A DNA stretch of 27,919 nucleotides, from NCBI GenBank assembly GCA_900755685.1, contig CAAEHI010000020.1:1-27919 (forward strand), read 5' to 3'. This document shows positions 1-7,855 of this stretch, piece by piece (the first letter of the stretch is position 1; each line of letters begins with the position of its first letter). The DNA is from an uncultured Collinsella sp. (lineage in GTDB: Bacteria > Actinomycetota > Coriobacteriia > Coriobacteriales > Coriobacteriaceae). The position numbers were made by a program, and so were the translations under genes. Below the pieces are notes generated by a model, which worked only from the letters and a program-made list of their open reading frames with translations, ran no database searches and was not told where the DNA came from.

Positions 1-2
1 GG

Positions 3-77
3 TCGACGAAACTGGAGAGGAGGTATTACGAGCTCCTGTGCGAATTGGAGAGAGCGCTCCCGCAAACTGCCTCTTGA
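3..77 (+). CDS. Possible C-terminal end of an upstream gene (5' truncated)
   Basis: The third forward frame is open from the window edge to a TGA at 75-77. It would encode 24 residues with an amphipathic, Glu/Leu/Arg-rich helical character (motif YYELLCELERAL), as often seen at a protein C-terminus. Two adjacent AGG codons and one AGA are unusual for this genome, and another frame is also open for 64 codons, so the coding status is uncertain. The family cannot be recognised from so short a piece. Sequence to the left of the window would settle it. Confidence 0.27.
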   Translation, partial: STKLERRYYELLCELERALPQTAS

Positions 78-417
78 CAACTTATAGGAGCGTCGGTTTC
101 AGTTCAACAAGTTTCGGAGTGGTCGCGGTTGAGCGATTCATCGTAGTAAACCGCCATAGTTTTGGCGGAGGCAGTCAGATTTGTGGGTGTTAAACCAAAA
201 AGTGCCCCTTTTGACTAGTCGTTTAAGAGCGTTCCCAATGACTAAGTTGCAGGTGGCGGCGGTTGTGTTACACTAACGCTGCGTATATGGCGCAATCATC
301 TCGATACAGATCAATGATGTCCGTCGTTTTGAACGGAACTAGACTGTTTAGCCGCCCTGAAGGTTTATGCAGGGAGCATGTGATCACAGGGCTTGAAAAG
401 AAAGTTGAGCAAACACT
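78..417 (+). other. rho leader / intergenic region
   Basis: About 340 bases with no convincing gene lie before rho. Small hairpins are visible: CCGCCA/TGGCGG (151-156 with 163-168), TCCGT/ACGGA (320-324 with 333-337) and CCCTG/CAGGG (355-359 with 370-374). None is followed by a T-run, so none looks like an intrinsic terminator. A 61-codon frame at 263-448 overlaps the rho start and has no ribosome binding site or family resemblance. Rho genes in other bacteria are often autoregulated in a long leader; that this leader does so is inference only. Confidence 0.5.
247..274 (+). promoter_or_regulatory. Candidate rho promoter
   Basis: TTGCAG (247-252) and TACACT (269-274) are separated by 16 bp. 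Each is a partial match to the housekeeping sigma consensus. Transcription would start near 281 and give a leader of about 137 nt. This is weak: a perfect TTGACA at 74-79 lies further upstream but has no matching -10 box. Confidence 0.25.
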
Positions 418-2973
418 GTGTCTGATCAACAGCAAGAAAACGAAATAACGACGACGCAAGCCGCTCCCGCTGCACCGGTTGCGTCGGACCAAGTCGCGGC
501 GCCCGCGCAAACCTCGGCTCCTGAGACGCCTAAGGCTGCAACGGCTGAGAAGGCCGTGCCTGCAACTGGTGAGGAGGCTGCTCCGGCAAAGCCCAAGCGT
601 ACGCGCCGCACGGCCAAGCCTGCCACTGACGGCGAGGAGGTCACCAAGCCCAAGCGCCGTACCACGCGCACGACGCGCGCCAAGCGCACCGTTGCAGCTG
701 ACTCCTCGGCGCCGATTTCCGATGAGGTCGCGCAGGCACGTGCGTTGGCGCAGATTAGCGAGGCTCAGGTGGTGCGCGCCCGCCGTCGTGCTGCCGAGCG
801 CGAGGCCGTGGCTCTGACCGAGCTTGCAGCTCCGTCTGTGCCCGAGACGCCTGCCGCCACCGAGGCCCCTGTCGCCGACCAGCCGACCGAGAAGCCTGCA
901 CCGCGCACACGCCGTCGCACGGCTGCTAAGGCCGAGCAGGTTGCTGAACAGGTAACCCCCGAGCTCACCGAGGCTTCGGTTCGTTCCGCGGCAGGGGAGG
1001 GCGCATCGCCTGCTGAGTCCGCTGCGCCTGTCGAGGCCAGCGAAGTTCCCGTTGTCGATCCGGCTTTGCGCCCGCACCGTCGCGGTCGCAAGCCCAAGGC
1101 CTTCGTCGAGGCAGAGAAGGCCGCAGCCGCAGCTGCAGCCGCTCGGGATGCTGCGGCGACCGCCGAGTCTGCAACCGCTGCCGATGCACCCGTCCAGGAT
1201 GCTACGACTTCCGAGGCCGCTCCCCCCGATGTCGAGCCCGCCGACGTCCGTCCTGGTCGCAGCCATCGTACTGCTGCTAAGCGCACGTCCAAGGCCAAGG
1301 CTGCCAAGAAGGGTGCGTCCGAGGATTCCGCCGAGACGACCGCCGATGCATCGATTGATGCCGCTGAGCCCCAGGACGTCGAACAGCCTGCGTCCGAAAA
1401 GCCCAAGCGTGGTCGTAAGAAGTCCGCTAAGGCCAAGGCGTCCGAGCAGCGGGCTGATGTCGAAGCGCAGGTCGATTCCGGCGCCGAGGCCAATGACGCC
1501 GCTGCGGCTAACGCTGATGCCGCCGCAACCGATGGCGCCGCGCCCGCCGAGGCCGAAGACGGCGCTCGCCCCAACCGTCGCCAGCACAAGCGCAACGACG
1601 AGCGCAATGAGCGCAAGGACGACCGCAACAACGACCGCCGCAACCGCCAGCGCGATCGCAAACAGCGCAACAAGGAGCGCAACGCCGCCCCCACCGAGCC
1701 CACGCTTTCGCGTGAGGAACTCGCGGCCATGAAGGTCGCCGAGCTGCGCGAGAAGGCCAAGGAGTTCGAGATCGAGACGACCGGCAAGAAGAAAGCCGAG
1801 CTCGTCGAGGAGATCTACGTCACCGCCGCGAAGGCCGAGGGCTTCCGCGACATCAAGGGCATCCTGCAGATTCGTCCGGACAGCTCCGGTATCATCCATG
1901 CCCATGGCTACATGAAGTCCAACGACGACGCCTTCGTGCCCGCCTACCTCATCCGCTCCGCGCGCCTGCGCACGGGCGACGTCATCGAGGGCTCGCTGCG
2001 TCCTTCGCGCGGCGGCGACAAGCGCGCCGGCCTCGCCAAAATCACGACCGTCAACGGTCTAGACCCCGAGCAGATTCGCAACCGCCCCAAGTTTGGTGAC
2101 CTCACCCCGGTCTATCCCAACGAGCCGCTGCGCATGGAGCACGGCAAGGACTCCATTACCGGTCGCGCCATCGACATCGTGTCGCCGATCGGCAAGGGTC
2201 AGCGTGGCCTGATCGTGTCCCCGCCCAAGGCCGGCAAGACCACGATCCTCAAGAAGATCTGCCAGTCTATCTCGATTAACAACCCCGAGGTGCACCTCAT
2301 CTGCCTGCTCGTCGACGAGCGCCCCGAAGAGGTCACCGATATGCAGCGTTCCATCAAGGGCGAGGTTGTGGCGTCGACCTTCGATATGCCCGCCGACAAC
2401 CACACTCGTGTGGCAGAGCTCGTCATCGAGCGCGCCAAGCGCATCGTGGAGCTGGGCGGCGATGTTGTGGTGGTGCTCGACTCCATCACCCGTCTTGCCC
2501 GCGCTTACAACTTGGCGGCGCCCGCCTCAGGCCGCATCCTTTCGGGCGGTGTCGATTCGGCGGCACTGTATCCTCCCAAGCGCTTCTTGGGCGCAGCCCG
2601 TAATATCGAGAACGGTGGCTCGCTCACCATCCTGGCCTCTGCCCTCATCGACACTGGTTCCAAGATGGACGAGGTCATCTTTGAGGAGTTCAAGGGCACC
2701 GGCAACATGGAGCTCAAGCTCGACCGCGACCTGGCCGACCGCCGCATCTTCCCGGCTATCGACCCCGTTGCCTCCGGTACGCGTAACGAGGACCTGTTGG
2801 TCGACGAGCAGATGCGTCCGTTTGTCTTTGGTCTACGTCGCATTCTTGCCGGCATGAACAACACCGAGCGCGCGGCCGCATCGTTTATCAAGGGTCTTAA
2901 GGGCACCAACACCAACCAGGAGTTCCTGGTGCGTTCGGCCAAAAAGCACAGCGACTACGAGCAGACGTTCTAG
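418..2973 (+). CDS. rho: Transcription termination factor Rho with a ~430-residue disordered N-terminus
   Basis: Hexameric RNA helicase/ATPase that binds C-rich unstructured RNA and ends transcription. The GTG start at 418 gives 851 aa. Residues ~1-429 are low complexity: Ala/Glu/Pro-rich stretches broken by basic clusters, including RGRKPK near 222-227 and KRGRKK near 330-335, and ending in an Arg/Asn/Asp-rich stretch (~385-422). From ~430 the canonical enzyme follows: Rho_N helical domain (~430-467), cold-shock-type RNA-binding domain (~480-530), and RecA-like ATPase with Walker A PPKAGKTT at 602-609 and Walker B VVVVLDS at 683-689. The conserved secondary-site region (SGGVDSAALYPPKRF, TGSKMDEV, FKGTGNMEL) is intact. 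Rho of E. coli is about 420 aa, so this one is double length; N-terminal insertions are known in actinobacterial Rho. The ribosome binding site is weak (purine-rich GAAAAGAAAG). It is followed directly by an intrinsic terminator. Confidence 0.97.
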   Translation: MSDQQQENEITTTQAAPAAPVASDQVAAPAQTSAPETPKAATAEKAVPATGEEAAPAKPKRTRRTAKPATDGEEVTKPKRRTTRTTRAKRTVAADSSAPISDEVAQARALAQISEAQVVRARRRAAEREAVALTELAAPSVPETPAATEAPVADQPTEKPAPRTRRRTAAKAEQVAEQVTPELTEASVRSAAGEGASPAESAAPVEASEVPVVDPALRPHRRGRKPKAFVEAEKAAAAAAAARDAAATAESATAADAPVQDATTSEAAPPDVEPADVRPGRSHRTAAKRTSKAKAAKKGASEDSAETTADASIDAAEPQDVEQPASEKPKRGRKKSAKAKASEQRADVEAQVDSGAEANDAAAANADAAATDGAAPAEAEDGARPNRRQHKRNDERNERKDDRNNDRRNRQRDRKQRNKERNAAPTEPTLSREELAAMKVAELREKAKEFEIETTGKKKAELVEEIYVTAAKAEGFRDIKGILQIRPDSSGIIHAHGYMKSNDDAFVPAYLIRSARLRTGDVIEGSLRPSRGGDKRAGLAKITTVNGLDPEQIRNRPKFGDLTPVYPNEPLRMEHGKDSITGRAIDIVSPIGKGQRGLIVSPPKAGKTTILKKICQSISINNPEVHLICLLVDERPEEVTDMQRSIKGEVVASTFDMPADNHTRVAELVIERAKRIVELGGDVVVVLDSITRLARAYNLAAPASGRILSGGVDSAALYPPKRFLGAARNIENGGSLTILASALIDTGSKMDEVIFEEFKGTGNMELKLDRDLADRRIFPAIDPVASGTRNEDLLVDEQMRPFVFGLRRILAGMNNTERAAASFIKGLKGTNTNQEFLVRSAKKHSDYEQTF

Positions 2974-3010
2974 GTTGTCATCCACACGCGGCGATAGTCA
3001 TCAATGCAAT

Positions 3011-3043
3011 AAAGGGTCGGGGCTTTGAGCCTCGGCCCTTTTC
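3011..3043 (+). terminator. Intrinsic terminator of rho
   Basis: A GC-rich stem, GGGTCGGGGC (3014-3023) with GCCTCGGCCC (3029-3038), contains two G-U pairs and a 5-nt loop. It is followed by TTTTCT. It lies 38 bases after the rho stop codon. Confidence 0.85.
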
Positions 3044-3286
3044 TATATCGCCGCTTCGCACTTATTTTTAACCATAAGACCGACGAGCAGCAGGTTTCCC
3101 GTTTCAATCCGACATCGTCGCTTGCAATCGACGGGGCGGTTTCGCATAATAGCTTTTAAGCTTCGCGACGGAAAACGCAGATGAAACGAACCATATACCG
3201 TTGCTTTGGGGCATAGCCCCGCTTCATCTTCTCTCGCGCAGCCAACTGAATGATGCGATTTGGGTGCTGGAAGATGGGGAGAGCTC
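3044..3286 (+). other. Structured 5' leader before the membrane-protein gene
   Basis: No gene is visible in these 243 bases. After the promoter at 3122-3150 the predicted transcript contains an outer stem, AGATGAA (3179-3185) with TTCATCT (3223-3229). It encloses a GGGGC/GCCCC hairpin with a 3-nt loop (3208-3212 with 3216-3220). The outer stem extends by two further pairs past one A·C mismatch. It has no T-run, so it is a leader fold rather than a terminator. I do not recognise a riboswitch class. Confidence 0.4.
3122..3150 (+). promoter_or_regulatory. Promoter for the 3287-4687 gene
   Basis: TTGCAA (3122-3127) and CATAAT (3145-3150) are separated by exactly 17 bp. The -10 box matches the consensus at five of six positions. 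Transcription would start near 3157, giving a leader of about 130 nt. Confidence 0.5.
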
Positions 3287-4687
3287 ATGGCTTCTTCTGA
3301 TGCAACACAACGAGCAGTCCTTGCCGGACTTTCGTGCGGGATCGGCCTTGCCGCTCCCGTGGTTATGTATGCCGCGACGCTACCGTTTTCGTCGGTGAAC
3401 GAGACGGTCGTGGCGGGTGCGGTTCCCTTCGCCGTGGGCGCGGTGGCGGGCGTGGGTATCTATGCCGCCTCGCTGGGTATCTCCGAGTACCATGCGCAGC
3501 GTGAAGAGCGTCTGTTCCAGCCCGATGCCATGGGCGGTGCCGCCAATCTCAATCAGCATCAAAGCGAGTTCAAGACCGCCTCGATTCCAGCTCAGCAGCA
3601 GGATGCGACTCCTTATGCTACCGCTTCTGCTTCTCAGGCTCAGTCGGAGCAGTCTACCTCGGCATTCCTTTCCGGCCTGACTGGTGCGTTCCAGCGCCGT
3701 CATACCGATGATGGTGTCCCTACCATCGCTCGAGCCGCAGATGCCATGGACGAGGCCGAGGCTTGGTCCATGATCGACAGTATGCTCGACGACGATTCGC
3801 CGGTGAGCTGCGACCCTGCACACTCGCGCGACGTCTATCAAGTCGCCATCGACGAGCTCACCAACGGCGGGCAGACCGGCTCCTTCAATCGCGACGACAT
3901 CGCCGCCGCGGCACGCGCCGTATCTGGCTCCCAGGCCGCCCCTGCGGGCAGCACGGCGGCTTTCGTGGCACTTGTCGCCAACGCGGCAGCCAATAACGCC
4001 TACAGTGCTACCTCGGCGGACGCGAACGCTTCTGCCGACAATTCGTACGTTGATGAAGCCATGACTGCGGACGAGGAGGCCGTTGCCGCCCGCCGTGCCG
4101 CCGAAAGCTCGCTGTGGGGCGCTCCTGCCCAGCAGCAGGCGGCTGAGGCTGCGCCGTACAATGCAAACCTCGCCAGCATGCCTATCATCTCCGGTGCCGC
4201 GGACATCGATCTCGATGACCTCGATGAGCCTGCAGCCATCACCGCATCGATTGATGCCCAAGATCGCATCGACACCGGCGACCTTCCGGATGCCTCGCTC
4301 GAGGTTGATGTTCCCATGGCCGATTACTCGGGCCACGAGGACATGTGGGCCGCCGCCACCGCGATTCTGGATGAGATTGACGAGCCCGCTCCTGTTGCAG
4401 CCCCCGCTCACGTCGCTGCCCCTCAGTCTGCTGCCCCCGCCTATGTCGGCCGTCACAGCGCTGTGTTCCCCGAGGATACTGCCCGTATCTCGCGCGAGAG
4501 CATCGAGCGGGCCGAGGCTATTGCCGCCGGCATTATGGAAAACCGTCGTCACGAGCGCGTCAATCAGATCCTCGAGGAAGAGATCGAGCGCCTGCAGTCC
4601 TCTACCGCCAAGCGTACGGGCCGTGCCTATCTGAGCGTTATCGAGGGCGGTACCGCCAGCTTCGCGCCGCTCCGCGCGGAGGCATAA
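3287..4687 (+). CDS. Two-helix membrane protein with a long acidic Ala-rich tail, unknown function
   Basis: The start is ATG 3287, behind GGGGAG at 3276-3281 with a 5-nt spacer; an upstream in-frame TTG (3260) lacks such a site. The product is 466 aa. Residues ~11-34 and ~41-65 are hydrophobic helices separated by a short polar turn, a membrane hairpin that would leave both ends on the same side, probably cytoplasmic. The remaining ~400 residues are hydrophilic, rich in Ala, Asp, Glu and Ser, with repeated short DxxD/DLDD acidic patches (e.g. DIDLDDLDEP), and look largely disordered. The last ~60 residues (from RESIERAEAIAA) are predicted helical and charged, coiled-coil-like. I do not recognise a named family. 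The next gene starts 7 bases after its stop, so the two are probably co-transcribed and end at the terminator at 5135-5175. Confidence 0.85.
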   Translation: MASSDATQRAVLAGLSCGIGLAAPVVMYAATLPFSSVNETVVAGAVPFAVGAVAGVGIYAASLGISEYHAQREERLFQPDAMGGAANLNQHQSEFKTASIPAQQQDATPYATASASQAQSEQSTSAFLSGLTGAFQRRHTDDGVPTIARAADAMDEAEAWSMIDSMLDDDSPVSCDPAHSRDVYQVAIDELTNGGQTGSFNRDDIAAAARAVSGSQAAPAGSTAAFVALVANAAANNAYSATSADANASADNSYVDEAMTADEEAVAARRAAESSLWGAPAQQQAAEAAPYNANLASMPIISGAADIDLDDLDEPAAITASIDAQDRIDTGDLPDASLEVDVPMADYSGHEDMWAAATAILDEIDEPAPVAAPAHVAAPQSAAPAYVGRHSAVFPEDTARISRESIERAEAIAAGIMENRRHERVNQILEEEIERLQSSTAKRTGRAYLSVIEGGTASFAPLRAEA

Positions 4688-4694
4688 CTTCTGC

Positions 4695-5144
4695 ATGGTT
4701 AAGATCAATCGAAAATGGGCGGTTGTAACCTGCCTGATGGCGCTCTTGATCTGGGGCAATTCGCTGGTTCCCGGCTCGGGGTCGGGCTCGCTGAGCCTAA
4801 CGGTCATGGAAGCTATCCGCGGTTTCCTGCACGGCGTGGGACTTCCATATGAATGGGTGACCAACTTTGTTGTTCGCAAGTGCGCGCATTTTACCGAGTA
4901 TATGGTGCTCGGCATCCTGGCAACGCATGCCTTTGATTTTGAGGGCCGGCGCACCTTTGACGTGCTGCTGCCCACGGCGGTGTTCCTGCTGCTGATTCCC
5001 TCGATCGACGAGACGATTCAGCTCTTTGTGCCGGGACGCGCCGGCATGATCACCGATGTGATGATCGACTGCTGTGGAGCGGCAACGGGCGTTGTGCTCC
5101 GATATCTACTACGATCGCTCATATGTGCCAAAAAGGCCGCCTAG
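4695..5144 (+). CDS. VanZ-like integral membrane protein
   Basis: The 149-aa product has several hydrophobic helices (about 8-24, 66-79, 88-104 and 122-143). It carries the two hallmarks of the VanZ family: an RKxAHFTEYxxLG motif at 61-73, and a DETIQLFVPGRAGMITDV segment at 105-122. VanZ of the vancomycin cluster gives low-level teicoplanin resistance, but most chromosomal VanZ-like proteins have no proven role, so no resistance function should be assumed. The gene begins 7 bases after the preceding stop, suggesting one transcript. Its TAG stop lies inside the left arm of the terminator hairpin. Confidence 0.88.
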   Translation: MVKINRKWAVVTCLMALLIWGNSLVPGSGSGSLSLTVMEAIRGFLHGVGLPYEWVTNFVVRKCAHFTEYMVLGILATHAFDFEGRRTFDVLLPTAVFLLLIPSIDETIQLFVPGRAGMITDVMIDCCGAATGVVLRYLLRSLICAKKAA

Positions 5145-5175
5145 GACGTATGTTTGGTCCTAGGCGGCCTTTTTT
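5135..5175. terminator. Strong bidirectional terminator
   Basis: A perfect 13-bp stem (5135-5147 with 5157-5169, arm GGCCGCCTAGGAC) has a 9-nt loop. It is followed by six T on the plus strand and preceded by a run of A, so it can stop transcription from both sides. It separates the VanZ-like gene from the convergent sugar kinase gene. Confidence 0.92.
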
Positions 5176-5257
5176 ATTAGAGGGCTTATATGGGGCGTGG
5201 TGGCGTCGTTCCGTAGGTCGGATTTGCCGGGCGCGTCACGCCCTGTGGGTGCGTCTG

Positions 5258-6148
5258 CTACTGAAGCGCCTGTGCGCCCAGGGCCAGGCAACCCATAATG
5301 CCCTGCTTGCCCTCGAGGCTGTTGTTGACGATGTAGTTATCGATGTCGTTGACCTCGGGCGTGACGATATAGCCGTTGAGCATTTCGGCGCACTTCTTGC
5401 GCGCGAGCGGCACGATGGGGGTGTGGTCGGCCACGCCGCCGCCGATGATGATCTTTTGCGGCGCGTAGCACAGCGTGTAGGTCATGAGCGCCTGTGCCAG
5501 ATAGCCGGCGAGCAGGTCCATGGCCTCCGGGTCATCGGCCATGTCTCCAGCGCTCTTGCCATCCCAGCGCTTTTTAACGCCGGGGCCGGCGATGAGGCCC
5601 TCTAGGCAGTTGTCGTGGAAGGGGCAGGCGCTGTGCTCGCCAATGGTGTCGCGCGGGTCGCGCGTGACCAGGATGTGGCCGGCCTCGGGATGCATCATGC
5701 CGTGTACGAGCTTACCGCCCGAGAGCACGCCGGCGCCCACACCGGTGCCGATGGTCAGGTAGACCACATCGGTAAGGCCCTGGGCGCAACCAAAGGTGAC
5801 CTCGCCCAAGCAGGCAACGTTGACGTCGGTGTCGTAGCCGCAGGGAATATTGAGCTCGTTTTGGATGGTGCCCAGCAGGTCGAAGTAGCGCCATGCCGTT
5901 TTGGGCGTCTCCAGGATCTTGCCGTATTGGGGCGAGGCAGGGTTGACTGCGGTGGGGCCAAAGGCGCCGATGCCCAGCGCGGCGATGCCCTTGTCGGCAA
6001 ACCATGCATTGACGGCCTCAACGGTCTCCTGCGGGGTCGTGGTCGCGATCTGCTCACGCTCCAGGACCGTACCGTCTGCATAGCCCGTGGCGCAGACCAT
6101 CTTGGTGCCGCCGGCCTCGAGCGCTCCGATAAGCTGCTGTTCTGCCAT
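5258..6148 (-). CDS. ROK-family sugar kinase, probably fructokinase
   Basis: This would be a cytoplasmic kinase transferring the ATP gamma-phosphate to a hexose, most likely fructose. The 296-aa protein has the N-terminal phosphate loop EAGGTKM (11-17) and the catalytic Asp in YDTDVN (D108). Further motifs are the glycine-rich GTGVGAGV segment (134-141) and the ROK zinc site, formed by H158 and the C175-x2-H178-x2-C181 cluster. The last nucleotide-binding motif is IIIGGGV. The EAGGTK start and the spacing of the zinc ligands resemble Bacillus-type ROK fructokinases (YdhR/GmuE, ScrK) more than glucokinases. ATG 6148 is preceded on the minus strand by GAGAGG at good spacing. It is monocistronic: the aminotransferase terminator lies upstream and a strong terminator downstream. 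Substrate preference is inferred, not proven. Confidence 0.9.
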   Translation of the reverse strand: MAEQQLIGALEAGGTKMVCATGYADGTVLEREQIATTTPQETVEAVNAWFADKGIAALGIGAFGPTAVNPASPQYGKILETPKTAWRYFDLLGTIQNELNIPCGYDTDVNVACLGEVTFGCAQGLTDVVYLTIGTGVGAGVLSGGKLVHGMMHPEAGHILVTRDPRDTIGEHSACPFHDNCLEGLIAGPGVKKRWDGKSAGDMADDPEAMDLLAGYLAQALMTYTLCYAPQKIIIGGGVADHTPIVPLARKKCAEMLNGYIVTPEVNDIDNYIVNNSLEGKQGIMGCLALGAQALQ

Positions 6149-6186
6149 AGTATTCCTCTCTCTGGGACGAGTTGCTCCGTGACTAA

Positions 6187-6192
6187 AGTATA
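6187..6192 (-). promoter_or_regulatory. Candidate -10 box of the sugar kinase gene
   Basis: Read on the minus strand, TATACT matches the -10 consensus at five of six positions and would place the transcript start near 6180, about 30 bases before the ATG. No good -35 box is seen 16-18 bp upstream. Confidence 0.35.
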
Positions 6193-6223
6193 GAGCTCTA
6201 AACCATTTAAGAAAGCGCTATAG

Positions 6224-6264
6224 AAAGAAGCCTCGCAACGCGGCGGGCGGTGCGAGGCTTCTTT
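6224..6264 (-). terminator. Terminator after the aminotransferase gene
   Basis: A perfect 14-bp stem (6224-6237 with 6251-6264, arm AAAGAAGCCTCGCA) has a 13-nt loop. On the minus strand the stem ends in CTTT and is followed by CTATAGCGC, so the T-run is short, but the hairpin lies just 25 bases past the stop codon. Confidence 0.8.
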
Positions 6265-6289
6265 GGTTGCTTTAGTTGCCGGGCCGTCC

Positions 6290-7471
6290 TTACCCGCGCG
6301 GCTTGATTTTATCACGTAGAGACTTGAGGTTCTCCAGTGCCGCGTTAAGCGTCTCGTCCCGCTTGGCAAAGTGGAAACGAATCAGATGGTTGACGGGCTC
6401 GCGGAAGAAGCTCGAGCCGGGCACTGCGCCCACGCCCACCTTTGAGGCCAGGTCCTCGCAGAACTCGAGGTCGCTGTCGTAGCCAAACTCAGAGATATCC
6501 ATCATCACGTAGTAGGCGCCCTGCGGTACGTTGTGCTTAAGTCCGATACTATCGAGCCCTTGGCAGAACAGGTCGCGTTTGGCGGTGTAGAGGTCGAGGA
6601 CCTCATCGTAATAGCTGTCGTCGAAGTTGAGGGCGGTGACAACGGCTTCCTGCAAGGGAGCGGCGGCACCCACGGTGAGAAAGTCGTGGACCTTCTTGAT
6701 ACGCTCGGTGATCTGGGCCGGGGCGATGGTGTAGCCCAAGCGCCAACCGGTGATGGAGTACGTCTTAGACAGCGAGCTGCAGCTGATGGTTCGCTCGAAC
6801 ATGCCGGGCAGCGTGGCTATATAGACGTGCTCGTGGGGCGCGTAGACGATGTGCTCGTATACCTCGTCGGTAATGCAGTAGGCGTCGTACTTTTTGCAGA
6901 GGTCGGCGATAAAGGTGAGCTCCTCGCGCGTAAAGACCTTGCCGCAGGGGTTGGAAGGGTTGCACAGGACGATGGCCTTGGGGTCGTTGTCGCGGAAGGC
7001 CGCCTCGAGTGTCTCGCGGTCAAAGTCGAATGTGGGCGGGTTGAGCGGCACGTAGATGGGCTCGGCACCCGAAAGGATCGTGTCGGCGCCGTAGTTCTCG
7101 TAGAACGGCGAGAAGATGACGACCTTATCGCTGGGGTTCGTGACCGTCATCATGGCGGCCATCATGGCCTCGGTGGAGCCGCAGGTGACTACGATATTCT
7201 CGTTGGGGTTCACCGGCATGCCCATAAAGTGCTCCTGTTTGGCGGCGAGCGCCTCGCGCATGGCCTGGGAGCCCCAGGTGATGGAGTACTGGTGATAGAG
7301 CGGTTTGGGATCGGCGGCGATGGTGCTGAGGCTATCGAGCAGCTGCGCCGGGGGATCGAAGTCAGGGAAGCCCTGCGAGAGATTGACAGCGCCGTACTTA
7401 TTGGAGATGCGTGTCATGCGGCGGATGACCGAATCGGTAAATCTTGCCGTGCGGTTGGAGAGTTCTTTCAT
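6290..7471 (-). CDS. PLP-dependent class I/II aminotransferase
   Basis: A fold-type I aminotransferase that would move an amino group between an amino acid and a 2-oxoacid in the cytoplasm. The 393-aa protein has the expected landmarks: LSQGFPDFDPP (31-41), cofactor-contact asparagine in NPSNPCGK (N174), PLP-pyridine aspartate in TDEVYE (D202), Schiff-base lysine in SSLSKTYSITGWRLGY (K236) and the phosphate-binding arginine R244. A C-terminal HLIRFHFAK segment holds the likely substrate-carboxylate arginine. The opening motif and length fit the aspartate/methionine/aromatic aminotransferase group (YbdL/kynurenine aminotransferase-like), but the substrate cannot be read from sequence. ATG 7471 has AAAGGA upstream at good spacing. 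It stands alone between its terminator and the tRNA cluster. Confidence 0.93.
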   Translation of the reverse strand: MKELSNRTARFTDSVIRRMTRISNKYGAVNLSQGFPDFDPPAQLLDSLSTIAADPKPLYHQYSITWGSQAMREALAAKQEHFMGMPVNPNENIVVTCGSTEAMMAAMMTVTNPSDKVVIFSPFYENYGADTILSGAEPIYVPLNPPTFDFDRETLEAAFRDNDPKAIVLCNPSNPCGKVFTREELTFIADLCKKYDAYCITDEVYEHIVYAPHEHVYIATLPGMFERTISCSSLSKTYSITGWRLGYTIAPAQITERIKKVHDFLTVGAAAPLQEAVVTALNFDDSYYDEVLDLYTAKRDLFCQGLDSIGLKHNVPQGAYYVMMDISEFGYDSDLEFCEDLASKVGVGAVPGSSFFREPVNHLIRFHFAKRDETLNAALENLKSLRDKIKPRG

Positions 7472-7581
7472 GACGGTCCTTTCGAGGATTTGCAGTGGGG
7501 CAAGTTTACTCCTATGAAACCGGTGGGATTTGCTCGAAATGGTCTCGAAAAACTCTTTTCAAAATTCTTGAAAATTGGGGC

Positions 7582-7610
7582 TTGCATCGCGTGGCGTTCC
7601 TTGCAATAAT
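7582..7610 (+). promoter_or_regulatory. Promoter of the tRNA-His/tRNA-Lys cluster
   Basis: TTGCAT (7582-7587) and AATAAT (7605-7610) are spaced by 17 bp. The start would be near 7617, about 20 bases before the mature tRNA-His 5' end. Confidence 0.42.
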
Positions 7611-7637
7611 AGTCGAGCGCGAAGCGCACAGGACACG

Positions 7638-7714
7638 GTGGGTGTAGCTCAGTTGGCTAGAGCGACGGGTTGTGGTCCCGTAGGTCGAGGGTTCGAGTCC
7701 CTTTACCCACCCCA
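7638..7714 (+). tRNA. tRNA-His (GTG)
   Basis: A complete cloverleaf: acceptor GTGGGTG with TACCCAC (the last pair G·U), anticodon stem ACGGG/CCCGT, anticodon GTG at 7672-7674, T-loop GTTCGAG and an encoded CCA (7712-7714). A G at 7637 facing discriminator C7711 is the extra G-1 identity element of histidine tRNA; counting it, the mature tRNA begins at 7637. Confidence 0.96.
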
Positions 7715-7736
7715 GTTCTTGCTTTGTGTTGATATC

Positions 7737-7812
7737 GGGTCGTTAGCTCAGTTGGTAGAGCAGGGGACTCTTAATCCCAAGGTCCAGGGTTCGACCCCCT
7801 GACGGCCCACCA
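7737..7812 (+). tRNA. tRNA-Lys (CTT), copy 1
   Basis: The acceptor GGGTCGT pairs with ACGGCCC (one G·U). The D-arm, the anticodon loop with CTT at 7770-7772 and the T-loop GTTCGAC are all present. The 3' CCA is encoded (7810-7812). The first pair of the anticodon stem (G·A) looks unpaired, and copy 2 shares this. It lies 22 bases after tRNA-His and is probably in the same transcript. Confidence 0.95.
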
Positions 7813-7826
7813 CACGATATCTCCTC

Positions 7827-7850
7827 TAAAGTCCGCCACAACGGACTTTA
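7827..7850 (+). other. Hairpin between the two tRNA-Lys genes
   Basis: A perfect 9-bp stem, TAAAGTCCG (7827-7835) with CGGACTTTA (7842-7850), has a 6-nt loop. Only GCTTTG follows, so it is a weak terminator at most. It may instead be a processing signal in the tRNA precursor. Confidence 0.5.
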
Positions 7851-7855
7851 GCTTT

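Noticed and set aside
74..79. Perfect TTGACA as -35 of a rho promoter
   Set aside because: No -10-like sequence is found 16-19 bp downstream, and it would need a leader of over 300 nt.
268..1905. 545-codon open frame on the minus strand opposite rho
   Set aside because: It is a shadow of the GC-rich, Ala/Arg-rich rho codons; it has no family motifs and rho is clearly coding on the plus strand.
3380..4975. 531-codon minus-strand open frame across the membrane-protein gene
   Set aside because: It lies antisense to a gene with promoter, ribosome binding site and membrane helices, and has no recognisable domains.
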